Source of the DNA: Roseococcus sp. SDR
Lineage (GTDB): Bacteria; Pseudomonadota; Alphaproteobacteria; Acetobacterales; Acetobacteraceae
Direction of reading: 5' to 3'
Length of the DNA stretch: 43,804 nt
Assembly: GCF_019083995.1 (NCBI RefSeq)
Contig: NZ_JAHRCU010000029.1
Coordinates: 1-43,804, forward strand
Shown here piece after piece: positions 1 through 8,571 of this stretch; positions within the stretch are counted from its first letter, which is position 1; each line of letters opens with the position of its first letter. The notes beneath the pieces are model-generated. The model saw only the letters and a list, made by a program, of their open reading frames with translations, was not told the DNA's origin and did not search any database. The position numbers were made by a program, and so were the translations under genes.

Positions 1-48
1 CGCAATCGCCGCCCATTGCCGGTCCGAAAGCCAGAACTCACCCGCCAT
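1..48 (-). CDS. IS5-family-like transposase, N-terminal fragment (runs off the left edge)
   Basis: Reading leftwards from the ATG at 48 gives MAGEFWLSDRQWAAIA, cut by the window start. The pattern EFWLSDxQWAxI is typical of the N-terminus of IS5-family (DUF4096-type) transposases, which begin by binding the element ends. Only 16 residues are visible, so neither the DDE catalytic core nor the integrity of the gene can be judged. The untranslated 49-122 between this start and the ctrA stop is probably the terminal non-coding part of the insertion sequence. The call rests on one short motif. Confidence 0.6.
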   Translation of the reverse strand, partial: MAGEFWLSDRQWAAIA

Positions 49-122
49 GACCCAAGCTCCGCTACCCAGCAGCTTGAATCACACCCCGCCGCGTCGCGCC
101 TAGAACTGATTGGGTTTGGAGC
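49..122 (-). mobile_element. Probable terminal non-coding segment of an IS5-like element
   Basis: This 74-base stretch separates the transposase start from the ctrA stop codon. On the minus strand it leads directly into the transposase ATG, as the left end of an IS would. The terminal inverted repeat and target duplication cannot be verified because the other end lies outside the window. The outer boundary is therefore only a guess, at roughly 115-122. Confidence 0.35.
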
Positions 123-851
123 CTAGACGGGGGCGAGCCGGCTTTCGCCCAGGCTGGCCCGCGCGGCGGCAGTGCCGGCCCCGGCGTCGCGAATGATGTA
201 GCCGCGGCCCCAGACCGTGCCGATCACGTTGTTGGCGCCGGCCGTCTGCAGCTTCTTGCGCAGCTTGCAGACGAAGACGTCAATGATCTTGCTGTCCGGC
301 TCATCCATGCCGCCATAGAGGTGGTCGAGGAAATTCTCCTTGGAGAGGACGGTGCCGCGCCGCATCAGCAGCAGCTCCAGGATGGCGTATTCCTTCCCGG
401 TGAGATGGACGGTGCGGCCCTGGACCGCGACCTCCTTCGCGCCGAGGTCGAGCGAGAGGGGGCCCATCTGGATGCGGGGCTGGCTGAAGCCCTTCGAGCG
501 GCGGATCATCGCCTGCAGGCGGGCCACCAGCTCCTCCGGCTCGAAGGGCTTGGCCAAATAGTCATCGGCGCCGACGGAAAGGCCGCGCACCTTGGCCTGG
601 GTCCGCGCCACGGCGGAGAGCATGAGCACCGGCGCCTCGATGCGGGAGGCGCGAAGCTTCGTGACGACGTCATACCCCTCCATGTCGGGGAGCATCAGAT
701 CCACCACGACGGCGTCGTAGTCGTAGAGGCGGGCGAGTTCGAGCGCTTCGGCCCCGCAATCGGCCACGTCCACCACCATCCGGTGCTGCTGGAGCTGGAA
801 GGTGATCCCGCGGGCGGCGGAGCGGTCGTCTTCGACAAGAAGGATACGCAT
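123..851 (-). CDS. ctrA: Cell-cycle response regulator CtrA
   Basis: This 242-residue OmpR/PhoB-type response regulator is the master transcription factor of alphaproteobacterial cell-cycle, motility and division genes. It has an N-terminal receiver (about 1-115) with acidic pair D8/D9, phospho-acceptor D51 inside VVVDLMLPDMEGYD, and the KPF switch lysine. A winged-helix DNA-binding domain follows (about 125-230), with the CtrA-typical SKIIDVFVCKLRKKL recognition helix and GTVWGRGY near the end. Length is slightly above the roughly 231-237 usual for the family because of an Ala-rich tail. It is transcribed leftwards after the rpsA terminator, so it has its own promoter in 852-1121. The leader carries a hairpin enclosing the likely Shine-Dalgarno sequence, and a GANTC methylation site lies upstream. 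An IS-like transposase begins 75 bases beyond its stop. Confidence 0.96.
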   Translation of the reverse strand: MRILLVEDDRSAARGITFQLQQHRMVVDVADCGAEALELARLYDYDAVVVDLMLPDMEGYDVVTKLRASRIEAPVLMLSAVARTQAKVRGLSVGADDYLAKPFEPEELVARLQAMIRRSKGFSQPRIQMGPLSLDLGAKEVAVQGRTVHLTGKEYAILELLLMRRGTVLSKENFLDHLYGGMDEPDSKIIDVFVCKLRKKLQTAGANNVIGTVWGRGYIIRDAGAGTAAARASLGESRLAPV

Positions 852-861
852 TTCCGGGTCA

Positions 862-886
862 TCTCCACACGTTTTGCGTGTGGAGA
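862..886 (-). promoter_or_regulatory. Perfect 10-bp hairpin in the ctrA leader enclosing the likely ribosome-binding site
   Basis: On the ctrA sense strand, TCTCCACACG, loop CAAAA and CGTGTGGAGA form an uninterrupted 10-bp stem with a 5-base loop. The 3' arm ends in GGAGA, the only good Shine-Dalgarno match before ctrA, followed by 10 bases and the ATG at 851. Folding would therefore occlude ribosome binding. The hairpin and its position are seen directly; a regulatory role is inferred. No T-tract follows, so it is not an intrinsic terminator. Confidence 0.6.
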
Positions 887-1003
887 ATTACCACCATGAC
901 GCGAGGCCGCCAAGGGGAATTCAGCTTTTGGTGTGTATTTAAAAAGATAAACTTCATGAAATGGGCTCCGGTGCCGCATTTCCCGCAAAAATCCTGAGTG
1001 GCT

Positions 1004-1008
1004 GAGTC
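1004..1008. promoter_or_regulatory. GANTC (CcrM) methylation site upstream of ctrA
   Basis: The sequence is GAGTC. In Caulobacter, promoter P1 of ctrA is controlled by the methylation state of a GANTC site. Here the site lies about 150 bases upstream of the ctrA start. A single five-base match is expected about once by chance in a region this size, so the functional call is tentative. Confidence 0.3.
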
Positions 1009-1121
1009 AGGATCGTCCCCACCGTGAAGAACGTTAATGAATTTGCTGAAAATCGCAGCTTCGTCGCGAAATCACGTCAGACATCCCGTCTTTCGGGACA
1101 TTTTCATATGGAGGCGCAACG

Positions 1122-1150
1122 AAAAAGGGGCGCCCCTCGCGGGGCGCCCC
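1122..1150 (-). terminator. Intrinsic terminator of rpsA
   Basis: Read leftwards, the 10-bp arms GGGGCGCCCC (1141-1150 and 1127-1136) flank a 4-base loop and are followed by five T residues. Each arm is itself palindromic, but the long stem is the more stable form. The site begins 34 bases past the rpsA stop, so it ends the rpsA transcript and isolates ctrA from it. Confidence 0.85.
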
Positions 1151-1183
1151 TTCCCGTTTCCGTGCAGCCGGAGCTGCGCGGGA

Positions 1184-2902
1184 TCACTCCTCGCCGGCCA
1201 TCTCGCGGCGGCGGCGGATCGCCGCGCCCAGGATGTCGCCCAGCGACGCACCGCTGTCCGCCGTGCCGAATTCCTTCACGGCCTCGCGCTCCTCCTCGAT
1301 CTCCTTGCCCTTCACGGTCAGGGAGAGGCGGCGGGCGGCGCGGTCCACGGCGGTGATCTTCGCATCGACCTTCTCGCCCACGGCGAACTTGTCGGGGCGC
1401 TGGTCCTGGCGATCGCGCGCCAGTTCCGCACGGCGGATGAAGCCGGTCAGCACTTCGTCGATCTTCACCTCGATGCCATTGGCCTCGATCTTGGTCACGG
1501 TGCAGGTGACGATGTCGCCCTTCTTCACCTTGTCCAGGACCTCGGCCGCCGGGTCGGCGGCGAGCTGCTTGATGCCGAGCGAGATGCGCTCCTTCTCGAC
1601 GTCCACGTCGAGAACCTTGGCCTTCACCACATCGCCCTTCTTGTAGCCGGCGATGGCGGTCTCACCAGGCACGTCCCAGCTCAGGTCGGAGAGGTGGACC
1701 ATGCCGTCCACATCCGGGCCCACGCCGATGAACAGGCCGAACTCGGTGATGTTGCGGATCTCACCCTCGATCTCGCTGCCCAGCGGGTGGCTCTGCAGGA
1801 AGAGCTCCCACGGATTGCCCTGGGCCTGCTTGAGGCCGAGCGAGATGCGGCGCTTCGGCTCATCCACATCGAGGATCAGCACGTCCACCTGCTCGGAGGT
1901 CGAGACGATCTTGCCCGGATGGACGTTCTTCTTGGTCCAGGACATCTCGCTCACGTGCACGAGGCCCTCGACGCCCGCCTCCAGCTCCACGAAGGCGCCG
2001 TAGTCGGTGATGTTCGTCACGCGGCCGGAGAACTTGCCGTTCACCGGATACTTGATGGCCACGCCATCCCACGGATCGGACATCAGCTGCTTCATGCCGA
2101 GGCTGATGCGCTGCGTGTCGCTGTTGAAGCGGATCACCTGCACCTTCACGGGCTGGCCGATGGTCAGCGCCTCGCTCGGGTGGTTGATGCGGCGCCAGGC
2201 GATGTCGGTGACGTGCAGCAGGCCGTCCACGCCGCCCAGGTCCACGAAGGCGCCGTAATCGGTGATGTTCTTCACCACGCCATCCAGCACCATGCCTTCC
2301 TTCAGGCCCTGGACGAGCTCGGCGCGCTGCTCGGCGCGGGTCTCTTCCAGCACGGCGCGGCGGGAGACGACGATGTTGCCGCGGGCGCGGTCCATCTTCA
2401 GGATCTGGAAGGGCTGCGACTGGCCCATCAGCGGGCCGACATCGCGCACCGGGCGGATATCCACCTGGGAGCCGGGCAGGAACGCGACCGCGCCGCCGAG
2501 ATCCACGGTGAAGCCACCCTTCACGCGGCCGAACAGCACGCCGTTCACGCGCTGGTTGGCGGCGAAGGCCTTCTCGAGGTTGGTCCAGGACTCCTCGCGG
2601 CGCGCCTTCTCACGGGAGAGGACGATCGAGCCGTCCTTGTCCTCGTAGCGCTCGACGAACAGGTCCACCACGTCGCCGGGCTTCACCTCGGGCTTCATGC
2701 CCTGGGGCGCGAATTCCTTGAGGGGAACGCGGCCTTCGCTCTTCAGGCCGACATCGACCACGGCGAAGTCATCATCGATGCGGATGATCTTGCCGGTGAC
2801 GACGGAGCCGGCGAAGCCGGTGTTGGCGCCCAGCATCTCATCGAGGAGCGAGGCGAAATCTTCGGAAGCCGCGCGCGAGGCGGGGCTGTTGGCACTTGCC
2901 AT
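1184..2902 (-). CDS. rpsA: 30S ribosomal protein S1
   Basis: This 572-residue S1 protein delivers mRNA to the 30S subunit through RNA-binding S1 (OB-fold) domains. Six tandem S1 repeats are visible at roughly residues 33-100, 117-183, 204-272, 289-359, 376-446 and 460-530. The middle ones carry the characteristic NITDYGAFV..G..GL(L/V)HVS pattern. The chosen start is MASANSPASR at 2902; the upstream in-frame extension to 3001 is low-complexity and unlike the family. The gene lies downstream of aroA-cmk, the usual order in Gram-negative bacteria. It is separated from cmk by 229 bases that appear to hold its own promoter, and it ends at a strong intrinsic terminator. Confidence 0.97.
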   Translation of the reverse strand: MASANSPASRAASEDFASLLDEMLGANTGFAGSVVTGKIIRIDDDFAVVDVGLKSEGRVPLKEFAPQGMKPEVKPGDVVDLFVERYEDKDGSIVLSREKARREESWTNLEKAFAANQRVNGVLFGRVKGGFTVDLGGAVAFLPGSQVDIRPVRDVGPLMGQSQPFQILKMDRARGNIVVSRRAVLEETRAEQRAELVQGLKEGMVLDGVVKNITDYGAFVDLGGVDGLLHVTDIAWRRINHPSEALTIGQPVKVQVIRFNSDTQRISLGMKQLMSDPWDGVAIKYPVNGKFSGRVTNITDYGAFVELEAGVEGLVHVSEMSWTKKNVHPGKIVSTSEQVDVLILDVDEPKRRISLGLKQAQGNPWELFLQSHPLGSEIEGEIRNITEFGLFIGVGPDVDGMVHLSDLSWDVPGETAIAGYKKGDVVKAKVLDVDVEKERISLGIKQLAADPAAEVLDKVKKGDIVTCTVTKIEANGIEVKIDEVLTGFIRRAELARDRQDQRPDKFAVGEKVDAKITAVDRAARRLSLTVKGKEIEEEREAVKEFGTADSGASLGDILGAAIRRRREMAGEE

Positions 2903-3094
2903 GTAGAGTTTGTGTCCTGGGTCTTGTGCGGGGCTTGGCCCCGCATGCCGGTCTTGCGCCACGCCCCGCCCATGGCGGTGCATCACGGCTTGCGGCGCCA
3001 AGTCCTGATCATCAGGGGGGTGGGCGACCGCCGGTTCCGGGGCGCGTGACGGTCCACCCCAATCCGGCCAGGGCTGGATCAGCCATGACAGGCG

Positions 3095-3124
3095 CTACAT
3101 CCGCCGAGTTGGGCGGAGCGTCAA
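3095..3124 (-). promoter_or_regulatory. Candidate sigma-70 promoter for rpsA
   Basis: On the minus strand, TTGACG (3119-3124) is followed after 18 bases by ATGTAG (3095-3100). It sits in the 229-base gap between cmk and rpsA, about 190 bases before the rpsA start. The -35 is good and the -10 is weak. The long leader that would result suits a ribosomal-protein gene. Confidence 0.35.
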
Positions 3125-3131
3125 GCGAAAT

Positions 3132-3767
3132 TCACCGAAAACCCAAGGATTCCACGATTCGCAAGGCGGCGGCGAAGGCGGCATCGGCGTCCAGCGCGCT
3201 GGTGTCGAGCGTGACCGCATCCGCGGCCGGGCGCAGCGGCGCCACGTCCCGGGCGGAATCCCGGGCGTCGCGCGCCGCCATCTCGGCCGCGACCTGCTCC
3301 AGCGGGGGTGCCGCACCGCGGGCGGCCAGTTCGGCATGGCGGCGGCGGGCGCGCTCCTCCGGGCTCGCGGTGACGAAGAGCTTCACAGGGGCCTGGGGGA
3401 AAACGACGGTGCCGATGTCCCGCCCGTCCAGCACCGCGCCATGCGCCTGGCCGAAGCGGCGCTGGAAATCGAGCAGCGCGGCCCGGACGCCGGGAATGGC
3501 GGCGACCTTGCTGGCGGCGGCGTCCGCCGGCGGGCCGCGCAGGTCGCCGCGATCCAGGTCGGCGGGTTGCAACGCTTCGGCGGCGGCGGTGGCGTCGGCC
3601 GGATTGGCGGGGTCGCCGCCCGCATCCAGCACGCGGCGGCCGGTGGCGCGATAGAGCAGGCCGGTGTCGAGATAGGGCAGGCCGAGATGGGCCGCGAGCC
3701 GGCGGGCCAACGTGCCCTTGCCGGCCGCCGCGGGGCCGTCCACCGCGATGATCAGCGGCCGGCTCAT
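3132..3767 (-). CDS. cmk: Cytidylate kinase
   Basis: The 211-residue P-loop kinase phosphorylates CMP and dCMP with ATP in pyrimidine nucleotide recycling. The N-terminus has the Walker A sequence GPAAAGKGT (about 11-19), then [10 protein letters not shown], the substrate-side [11 protein letters not shown] and the [14 protein letters not shown] lid region, all standard for bacterial Cmk. The ATG overlaps the aroA stop by four bases (ATGA), so it is translationally coupled to aroA. Confidence 0.95.
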   Translation of the reverse strand: MSRPLIIAVDGPAAAGKGTLARRLAAHLGLPYLDTGLLYRATGRRVLDAGGDPANPADATAAAEALQPADLDRGDLRGPPADAAASKVAAIPGVRAALLDFQRRFGQAHGAVLDGRDIGTVVFPQAPVKLFVTASPEERARRRHAELAARGAAPPLEQVAAEMAARDARDSARDVAPLRPAADAVTLDTSALDADAAFAAALRIVESLGFR

Positions 3768-5113
3768 GCGGCGGCGATGGCCTCGGCGCCGGCCGCCTGG
3801 TTCATCAGCGGGATAAAGTTCGGGAAGCTGGTCGCGATGAAGGCGCCATCATCCACCCGCATGGGGTCCCGGCAGGCCAGGCCCAGCACCAGCGCGCTCA
3901 TCGCCAGCCGGTGGTCCATCTGGGTAGCGACCAGCCCACCGCCGGGGGGCGGGCCGCCGCAGCCCTGCACCAGCAGGTCATCGCCCTCGATCGCGCAGTC
4001 CACCCCGGCGGCGCGCAGCAAGTCGGCCGTGCCGGTCAGGCGGTCGCTTTCCTTCACCTTGAGCTCGGAGAGGCCCCGGAAGCGGCTGGTACCGGTCGCG
4101 CAGGCGGCAGCCACGGCGAGGATGGGGTATTCGTCGATCATGCTGGGCGCGCGCTCGGGCGGCACGTCCACGGCCTTGAGGCTCGTCGCGCTCACGGTCA
4201 GGTCGCCCACCGGCTCGCCGCCTTCCAGGCGCGGCGCGCCCACCTCCAGCACCGCGCCCATCTCGCGCAGGGACTGGAACAGGCCGGTGCGCAGCGGGTT
4301 CAGGCCCACATTCCCGATCACGAGCTTCGAGCCGGGCACGATCAGCGCAGCGACGGCGAAGAAGGCGGCCGAGGAGGGGTCACCCGGCACATTCACAGGG
4401 GCGGCGCGCAGCTCGGGTTGGCCGTCCAGCTCGATCAGGCGGCCATGGCCCTGCACCGTCACCCGCACGGTCGCGCCGAAATGCCGCAGCATATTTTCGC
4501 TATGGTCGCGCGTGGCCTCCGGCTCCACCACGCGGGTCGTACCCGGCGCGCAGAGCCCGGCCAGCAGGCAGGCGCTCTTCACCTGGGCGGAGGCAACGGG
4601 GAGCGTGTAATCGAGCGGCAGCGGCTCGCGCGCGCCCTGGATCGCGAGCGGCAGGCGGCCGCCCTCGCGGCTCCAGAAGCGGGCGCCGGTGGCGGCCAGC
4701 GGATCGGTCACCCGCTTCATCGGACGGCGGCGCAGGCTCGCATCGCCCGTCATCACCGCGAAAATGGGATGCCCCGCCAGAAGGCCCGCGATCAGCCGCG
4801 CAGCGGTGCCGGAATTGCCCATGTCCAGCACATCGGCCGGCTCGGTGAGGCCGCCGATGCCGCGGCCGGCCACGCGCCAGCGGCCGGGGCTGAGATGCTC
4901 GACCTCGGCCCCCAGCAGGCGCATGGCGGCGGCGGTGCGCAGCACGTCCTCGCCCTCCAGCAGGCCCTCGATCTCGGTGGTGCCGATGGCCAGCGCGCCG
5001 AACATCAGCGCGCGGTGGCTGATGGACTTGTCACCCGGGACGGAGATCCGCCCGGAGAGGCCCTCTCGGGCCGGGAGGGAGCGCAGCGGGGTGGGGTCGG
5101 AACCGTGGGACAT
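3764..5113 (-). CDS. aroA: 3-phosphoshikimate 1-carboxyvinyltransferase (EPSP synthase)
   Basis: This 449-residue enzyme transfers the enolpyruvyl group of PEP to shikimate-3-phosphate in aromatic amino-acid synthesis. Hallmarks are the substrate-binding [13 protein letters not shown] near residue 22, [31 protein letters not shown] and the late [16 protein letters not shown] and LKVKESDR blocks. Its overall sequence resembles the alphaproteobacterial (CP4-like) branch. The PEP-site loop reads GNSGT with Gly where CP4 has Ala, which by family knowledge predicts ordinary glyphosate sensitivity. The start at 5113 ([11 protein letters not shown]) is preferred over 5206 because the extra 31 residues are non-conserved and would overlap the divergent gene. 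Confidence 0.95.
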   Translation of the reverse strand: MSHGSDPTPLRSLPAREGLSGRISVPGDKSISHRALMFGALAIGTTEIEGLLEGEDVLRTAAAMRLLGAEVEHLSPGRWRVAGRGIGGLTEPADVLDMGNSGTAARLIAGLLAGHPIFAVMTGDASLRRRPMKRVTDPLAATGARFWSREGGRLPLAIQGAREPLPLDYTLPVASAQVKSACLLAGLCAPGTTRVVEPEATRDHSENMLRHFGATVRVTVQGHGRLIELDGQPELRAAPVNVPGDPSSAAFFAVAALIVPGSKLVIGNVGLNPLRTGLFQSLREMGAVLEVGAPRLEGGEPVGDLTVSATSLKAVDVPPERAPSMIDEYPILAVAAACATGTSRFRGLSELKVKESDRLTGTADLLRAAGVDCAIEGDDLLVQGCGGPPPGGGLVATQMDHRLAMSALVLGLACRDPMRVDDGAFIATSFPNFIPLMNQAAGAEAIAAA

Positions 5114-5123
5114 GAGAGCGGGT

Positions 5124-5153
5124 TTGACACCGATGCGCGGCCCGTGGCAATGC
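5124..5153 (+). promoter_or_regulatory. Possible promoter for the 5200 gene run
   Basis: A perfect TTGACA lies at 5124-5129 with CAATGC 18 bases later, in the 86-base divergent gap between aroA and the plus-strand genes. The -10 is poor, so this is tentative. Confidence 0.25.
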
Positions 5154-5199
5154 GCCCCGCCCGCCCGTCGGGGCGAGGGCACAAGGAACAGAGGGCTCC

Positions 5200-5526
5200 A
5201 TGGCAAAGCCTGATCTCGGTTTGAAGCGCGTCTGCGTCTCCTGCGGCGCCAAGTTCTACGACATGACGCGGGTTCCCGCCGTGTGCCCCAAATGCGGCAC
5301 CGAGCAGCCGGCCGAACAGCCGCGCCTGCGCCGCTCGGCCAATATCGCCCCTGATGACAAGCTCAAGAAGCGTGCGGCGGCGGCCTCCGAGGTGGACACC
5401 GACGAGGTGGAGCTGGACGACGTGGAGGCGGATGCCGGCGTCGAGGATGCGGACGAGCTCGAGGACGAGGACGACGCGATCGATGCCGAGATCGAAGTCG
5501 AATCCGACCGCGAGGAAGAGGGCTGA
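5200..5526 (+). CDS. TIGR02300 / FYDLN-acid family protein (zinc-ribbon plus acidic tail)
   Basis: This 108-residue protein of unknown function is widespread in Alphaproteobacteria. Residues 12-34 carry two CxxC pairs (CVSC and CPKC) around AKFYDM, matching a small zinc ribbon of the FYDLN type. From about residue 60 to the end the chain is almost entirely Asp/Glu (EVDTDEVELDDVEADAGVED and onward), giving a highly acidic, probably disordered tail. A purine-rich AGGAACAGAGGG precedes the ATG. It is divergent from aroA, as commonly seen in the group. No reaction can be assigned. Confidence 0.85.
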   Translation: MAKPDLGLKRVCVSCGAKFYDMTRVPAVCPKCGTEQPAEQPRLRRSANIAPDDKLKKRAAAASEVDTDEVELDDVEADAGVEDADELEDEDDAIDAEIEVESDREEEG

Positions 5527-5608
5527 TCGCCCCCAATGGAGCTGGATCTATGAGCAGGGTTGCGCGCTTCGCCGTTGCGATGCGCGCCCCCGGCTCGTAA
5601 GGAGCGCC

Positions 5609-6151
5609 ATGCGCCGACTTCTCCTGCCCGTTGCCCTGCTGATGCTCGCCGCGCCGATGGTTGAGGCGCAGCAGGCCAACCGCGCCGCGCCCGCCGCACC
5701 GCGCCCGTCACGCCTGGGCGACTATCAGTCCTGGACCGCCGCCGCGCACACCGAGAGCGGGCAGAAGGTGTGCTACGCCTTCACACGTGCCCGCAGCTCA
5801 GAGGGCGTCGCCGGACGGAATGCCGAGAACGTGATGCTTCTGGTGACGCACCGCCCCGGCGGGCGGGACCAGGTGGCCGTGCGCGCCGGCTACAACTTCC
5901 CGCGCGGGGCCGAGACCAAGCTCTTCGTGGGCCAAGGCGAGCTCGCGTTCTTCACCAATGGCGATACCTCCTTCGCGCGCGACGGCCGCGCCGTCGTCGC
6001 CGCGCTGCGGGGCGGGCGAGAGGCGGTGCACCGCGGCCCGGGCCCCAATGGCCGCGGGCAGGCGACCGATACCTTCGCGCTGGCCGGTTTCACCCAGGCC
6101 TATGAGGCGATCGGCCGGGAATGCCCGCCGCCAGCGCCGGCGCGGCGATGA
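5609..6151 (+). CDS. Exported IalB-like (invasion-associated locus B) protein
   Basis: This 180-residue protein has an N-terminal signal peptide ([20 protein letters not shown], cleavage about residue 20-22) followed by [23 protein letters not shown]. That block resembles the start of the IalB fold, where a GDW-type motif and a Cys follow the signal. Its partner Cys is near the C-terminus (REC). It is probably periplasmic or membrane-associated; its role is unknown. AAGGAG at 5599-5604 fixes the start at 5609. The stop overlaps the rlmN start (ATGA), indicating translational coupling. Confidence 0.7.
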   Translation: MRRLLLPVALLMLAAPMVEAQQANRAAPAAPRPSRLGDYQSWTAAAHTESGQKVCYAFTRARSSEGVAGRNAENVMLLVTHRPGGRDQVAVRAGYNFPRGAETKLFVGQGELAFFTNGDTSFARDGRAVVAALRGGREAVHRGPGPNGRGQATDTFALAGFTQAYEAIGRECPPPAPARR

Positions 6152-7353
6152 ACCAGATCGCCAGCAAGGCCTTCCCGCCCCATTCCCGCGTCGCCACCAG
6201 CGACGGGCTGACCGAGGCGGAGCGGGACCGCATCCTCGCCAAGGCCGCGCTCTTCGCGCCGCCGCCCATGCAGGACGCCGACGGAAGGCGGGAGCTGGTG
6301 GGGCTGACGCGCGAGGAACTGGCCGAGGAAATGGCCGCAATCGGCGAGAAGCCCTTCCGCGCCAAGCAGCTCTGGCACTGGATCTACCATCAGGGCGTGC
6401 GCGATTTCGCGCAGATGAACAGCATCGCGAAGCCGCTGCAGGCCAAGCTGGCGGAGCGCTTCGTCATCGGCCGGCCGGGCATCACCGCCGAGCAGACCAG
6501 CACGGACGGCACGCGGAAATGGCTGTTCCAGTGGCGCGACGGGCAGCAGGTCGAGACCGTCTATATCCCGGAGAGCGACCGCGGCTCGGTCTGCATCTCG
6601 ACGCAGGTGGGCTGCACGCTGAGCTGCACCTTCTGCCACACCGGCACGCAGAAGCTGGTGCGCAACCTGGGCGCGGCCGAGATCGTCGGCCAGTTCCTCG
6701 CGGCGCGCGATTCCTATGGCGAATGGCCCACACCCAAGGGCGAGGAGGGGCGGCGCCTCTCCAACATCGTCGTCATGGGCATGGGCGAGCCGCTCTACAA
6801 TTACGAGAACATCGCCCGCGCCCTGACCATCCTGATGGATCACGAGGGCGTCGCGCTCTCCCGCCGGCGCATCACGCTCAGCACCTCGGGCGTGGTGCCG
6901 ATGATGGACAAGTGCGGCGCGGAGCTGGGGGTGAACCTGGCCGTCTCGCTGCATGCGGTGCGCGACGAGCTGCGCGACGTGATCGTGCCGCTGAACCGCA
7001 AATACCCCATCGCCGAGCTGCTGGATGCCTGCCGGCGCTATCCCGGCGCGTCCAATGCGCGGCGCATCACCTTCGAATACGTCATGCTGCGCGGCGTGAA
7101 TGACAGTGAGGCCGAGGCGCATGAGCTGGTGCGGCTGCTGCGCGGCATTCCGGCCAAGGTGAACCTGATCCCGTTCAACCCCTGGCCCGGCTCGCCCTAC
7201 CAGACCTCCACGCCGGAGGCGTTGCGGAAATTCGCGGCCATCGTGAATGACGCCGGCTATTCCAGCCCGATCCGCCGGCCGCGCGGGCGGGACATCCTGG
7301 CCGCCTGCGGGCAGCTCAAGACCGAATCCGAACGGGCGAAGCGCGGCGCGTGA
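6148..7353 (+). CDS. rlmN: Dual-specificity 23S rRNA/tRNA adenine-C2 methyltransferase RlmN
   Basis: This 401-residue radical-SAM enzyme methylates C2 of A2503 in 23S rRNA and A37 in certain tRNAs, affecting translational fidelity. The [4Fe-4S] motif is C156, C160 and C163 in [36 protein letters not shown] and LAVSLHA are the usual core blocks. The resolving cysteine is in [12 protein letters not shown] near the C-terminus. I place the start at the ATG overlapping the previous stop, although an in-frame ATG at 6121 would add nine residues. The downstream MFS gene begins in its stop codon. Confidence 0.95.
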   Translation: MNQIASKAFPPHSRVATSDGLTEAERDRILAKAALFAPPPMQDADGRRELVGLTREELAEEMAAIGEKPFRAKQLWHWIYHQGVRDFAQMNSIAKPLQAKLAERFVIGRPGITAEQTSTDGTRKWLFQWRDGQQVETVYIPESDRGSVCISTQVGCTLSCTFCHTGTQKLVRNLGAAEIVGQFLAARDSYGEWPTPKGEEGRRLSNIVVMGMGEPLYNYENIARALTILMDHEGVALSRRRITLSTSGVVPMMDKCGAELGVNLAVSLHAVRDELRDVIVPLNRKYPIAELLDACRRYPGASNARRITFEYVMLRGVNDSEAEAHELVRLLRGIPAKVNLIPFNPWPGSPYQTSTPEALRKFAAIVNDAGYSSPIRRPRGRDILAACGQLKTESERAKRGA

Positions 7354-8513
7354 CCGCCCCGGCGCCGCAGGTCTCGATCTGGCTGGTGGCGCTGGCAGGC
7401 TTCGCCTCGGGCTCGGGCATGCGGATCATGGACCCGCTGCTGCCGCTGGTGGCCGGTGATTTCGGCGTCACCGTCTCGGGCACGGCCGTGCTGATCGCGG
7501 CCTTCATGCTGACCTATGGCGGCGGGCAGGTGGCCGTGGGGCCGCTGGGGGATCGGCTGGGCAAGCTGCGCGTGGCGGCGGTGGCGCTGATGCTCTTCGG
7601 CAGCTTCACCGTGCTGGCGGAATTCGCGACGAGCCTGACGCAGCTCACCATCCTGCGCGGCCTGGGCGGGCTGGTGGCGGGCGCCGTCATCCCCCTGCTG
7701 CTGGCGCATATCGGCGACACGGTGCCCTATCACGAACGCCAGGCGGTGATCGGGCAGTTCCTGATCGGCAATGTCATGGCGCAGATGCTCACGGGGCCGG
7801 TCTCGGGCATTTTGGGCCAGCATTTCGGCTGGCAGACGAGCTTCCTGGTGTTCGGCTGCTTCACCGCCTCCATCGGGCTGCTGCTGGCGGCACGGCTCGG
7901 GCCGCAGATGTGGCGCGGCAAGCCGGATGGGCCGCGCGGGCAATCGGGGCTGATGGCCTATGCGCGGCTGCTCCGGAACCCGAATGCGCGGCGCCTGCTG
8001 CTGGCGGCCTATCTGGATGGGGCGCTGCTCTTCGGCGGCGCCTTTCCCTTCATCGCCTCCTTCCTCATCGAGGATTTCTTCCTCTCCGCCGGCGAGGCGG
8101 GGCTGATCGTGGCGGGCTTCGGGCTGGGGGCGCTGGCCTATACCCAGATCGCGCGGCGGATGGTGCGGCGCTTCGGCGAGCGGGGGCTGCTGCTCGGGGG
8201 CGGGCTGGGGCTCGCGGCCGGGCTGGCGCTGACGGCGGCGGCGCCGGGCTGGGGCGTGGTGCTGGCGCTGCAACTGCTGCTGGGCTTCTGCTTCTACAGC
8301 TTCCACGGCGTGCTCCAGGCCCGCGCGACGGAAGCCATGCCCGAAGCGCGCGGCACGGCCGTCTCCGCCTTCGCCATGGCGCTGTTCATGGGGCAGACGA
8401 GCGGCAGCCTGATCTTCGCCGGCGTGATCGCGGCGGCGGGCTATGCGGGGGCCTTTGCGATCGCGGCGGCGGGGATGGCGGTGTTCGCGGTGTGGGTGCG
8501 GCGCGTTCCCTGA
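7350..8513 (+). CDS. Major facilitator superfamily transporter
   Basis: This 387-residue integral membrane protein has about 12 hydrophobic segments and a loop 2-3 signature close to the MFS A motif ([11 protein letters not shown]). The first segment starts at about residue 10 and the central cytoplasmic loop lies near 190. It resembles drug:H+ antiporter-type MFS exporters, but the substrate cannot be read from sequence. The start codon is GTG in the GTGA overlap with rlmN, so it is translationally coupled. It is followed after 58 bases by the sulfotransferase-like gene. Confidence 0.88.
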   Translation: MTAPAPQVSIWLVALAGFASGSGMRIMDPLLPLVAGDFGVTVSGTAVLIAAFMLTYGGGQVAVGPLGDRLGKLRVAAVALMLFGSFTVLAEFATSLTQLTILRGLGGLVAGAVIPLLLAHIGDTVPYHERQAVIGQFLIGNVMAQMLTGPVSGILGQHFGWQTSFLVFGCFTASIGLLLAARLGPQMWRGKPDGPRGQSGLMAYARLLRNPNARRLLLAAYLDGALLFGGAFPFIASFLIEDFFLSAGEAGLIVAGFGLGALAYTQIARRMVRRFGERGLLLGGGLGLAAGLALTAAAPGWGVVLALQLLLGFCFYSFHGVLQARATEAMPEARGTAVSAFAMALFMGQTSGSLIFAGVIAAAGYAGAFAIAAAGMAVFAVWVRRVP

Positions 8514-8571
8514 GCCCTGCGACGGCGAGGATCGGCCTTTGCGCCGCCCCATGCCTTGGACAAGATGCGCC

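Larger units (their letters stand above)
852..1121 (-). other. ctrA upstream region
   Basis: This gene-free stretch between the rpsA terminator and ctrA must hold the ctrA promoter. It contains an AT-rich island (about 934-960) that stands out against the GC-rich surroundings, one GAGTC (a GANTC CcrM methylation site) at 1004-1008, a small hairpin TCCCG/CGGGA at 1084-1098, and the leader hairpin at 862-886. I found no convincing TTAA-N7-TTAA CtrA box and no clear -35/-10 pair. Confidence 0.6.

Noticed and set aside
934-960. CtrA-binding box in the ctrA promoter
   Set aside because: The AT-rich segment contains TTAA-like pieces but no TTAA-N7-TTAA pair with the right spacing.
1037-3049. 670-codon open frame on the plus strand opposite rpsA
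   Set aside because: It mirrors the rpsA codons, is His/Leu/Ala-rich with no recognisable domain, and arises from the strong third-position GC bias. rpsA is certain on the other strand.
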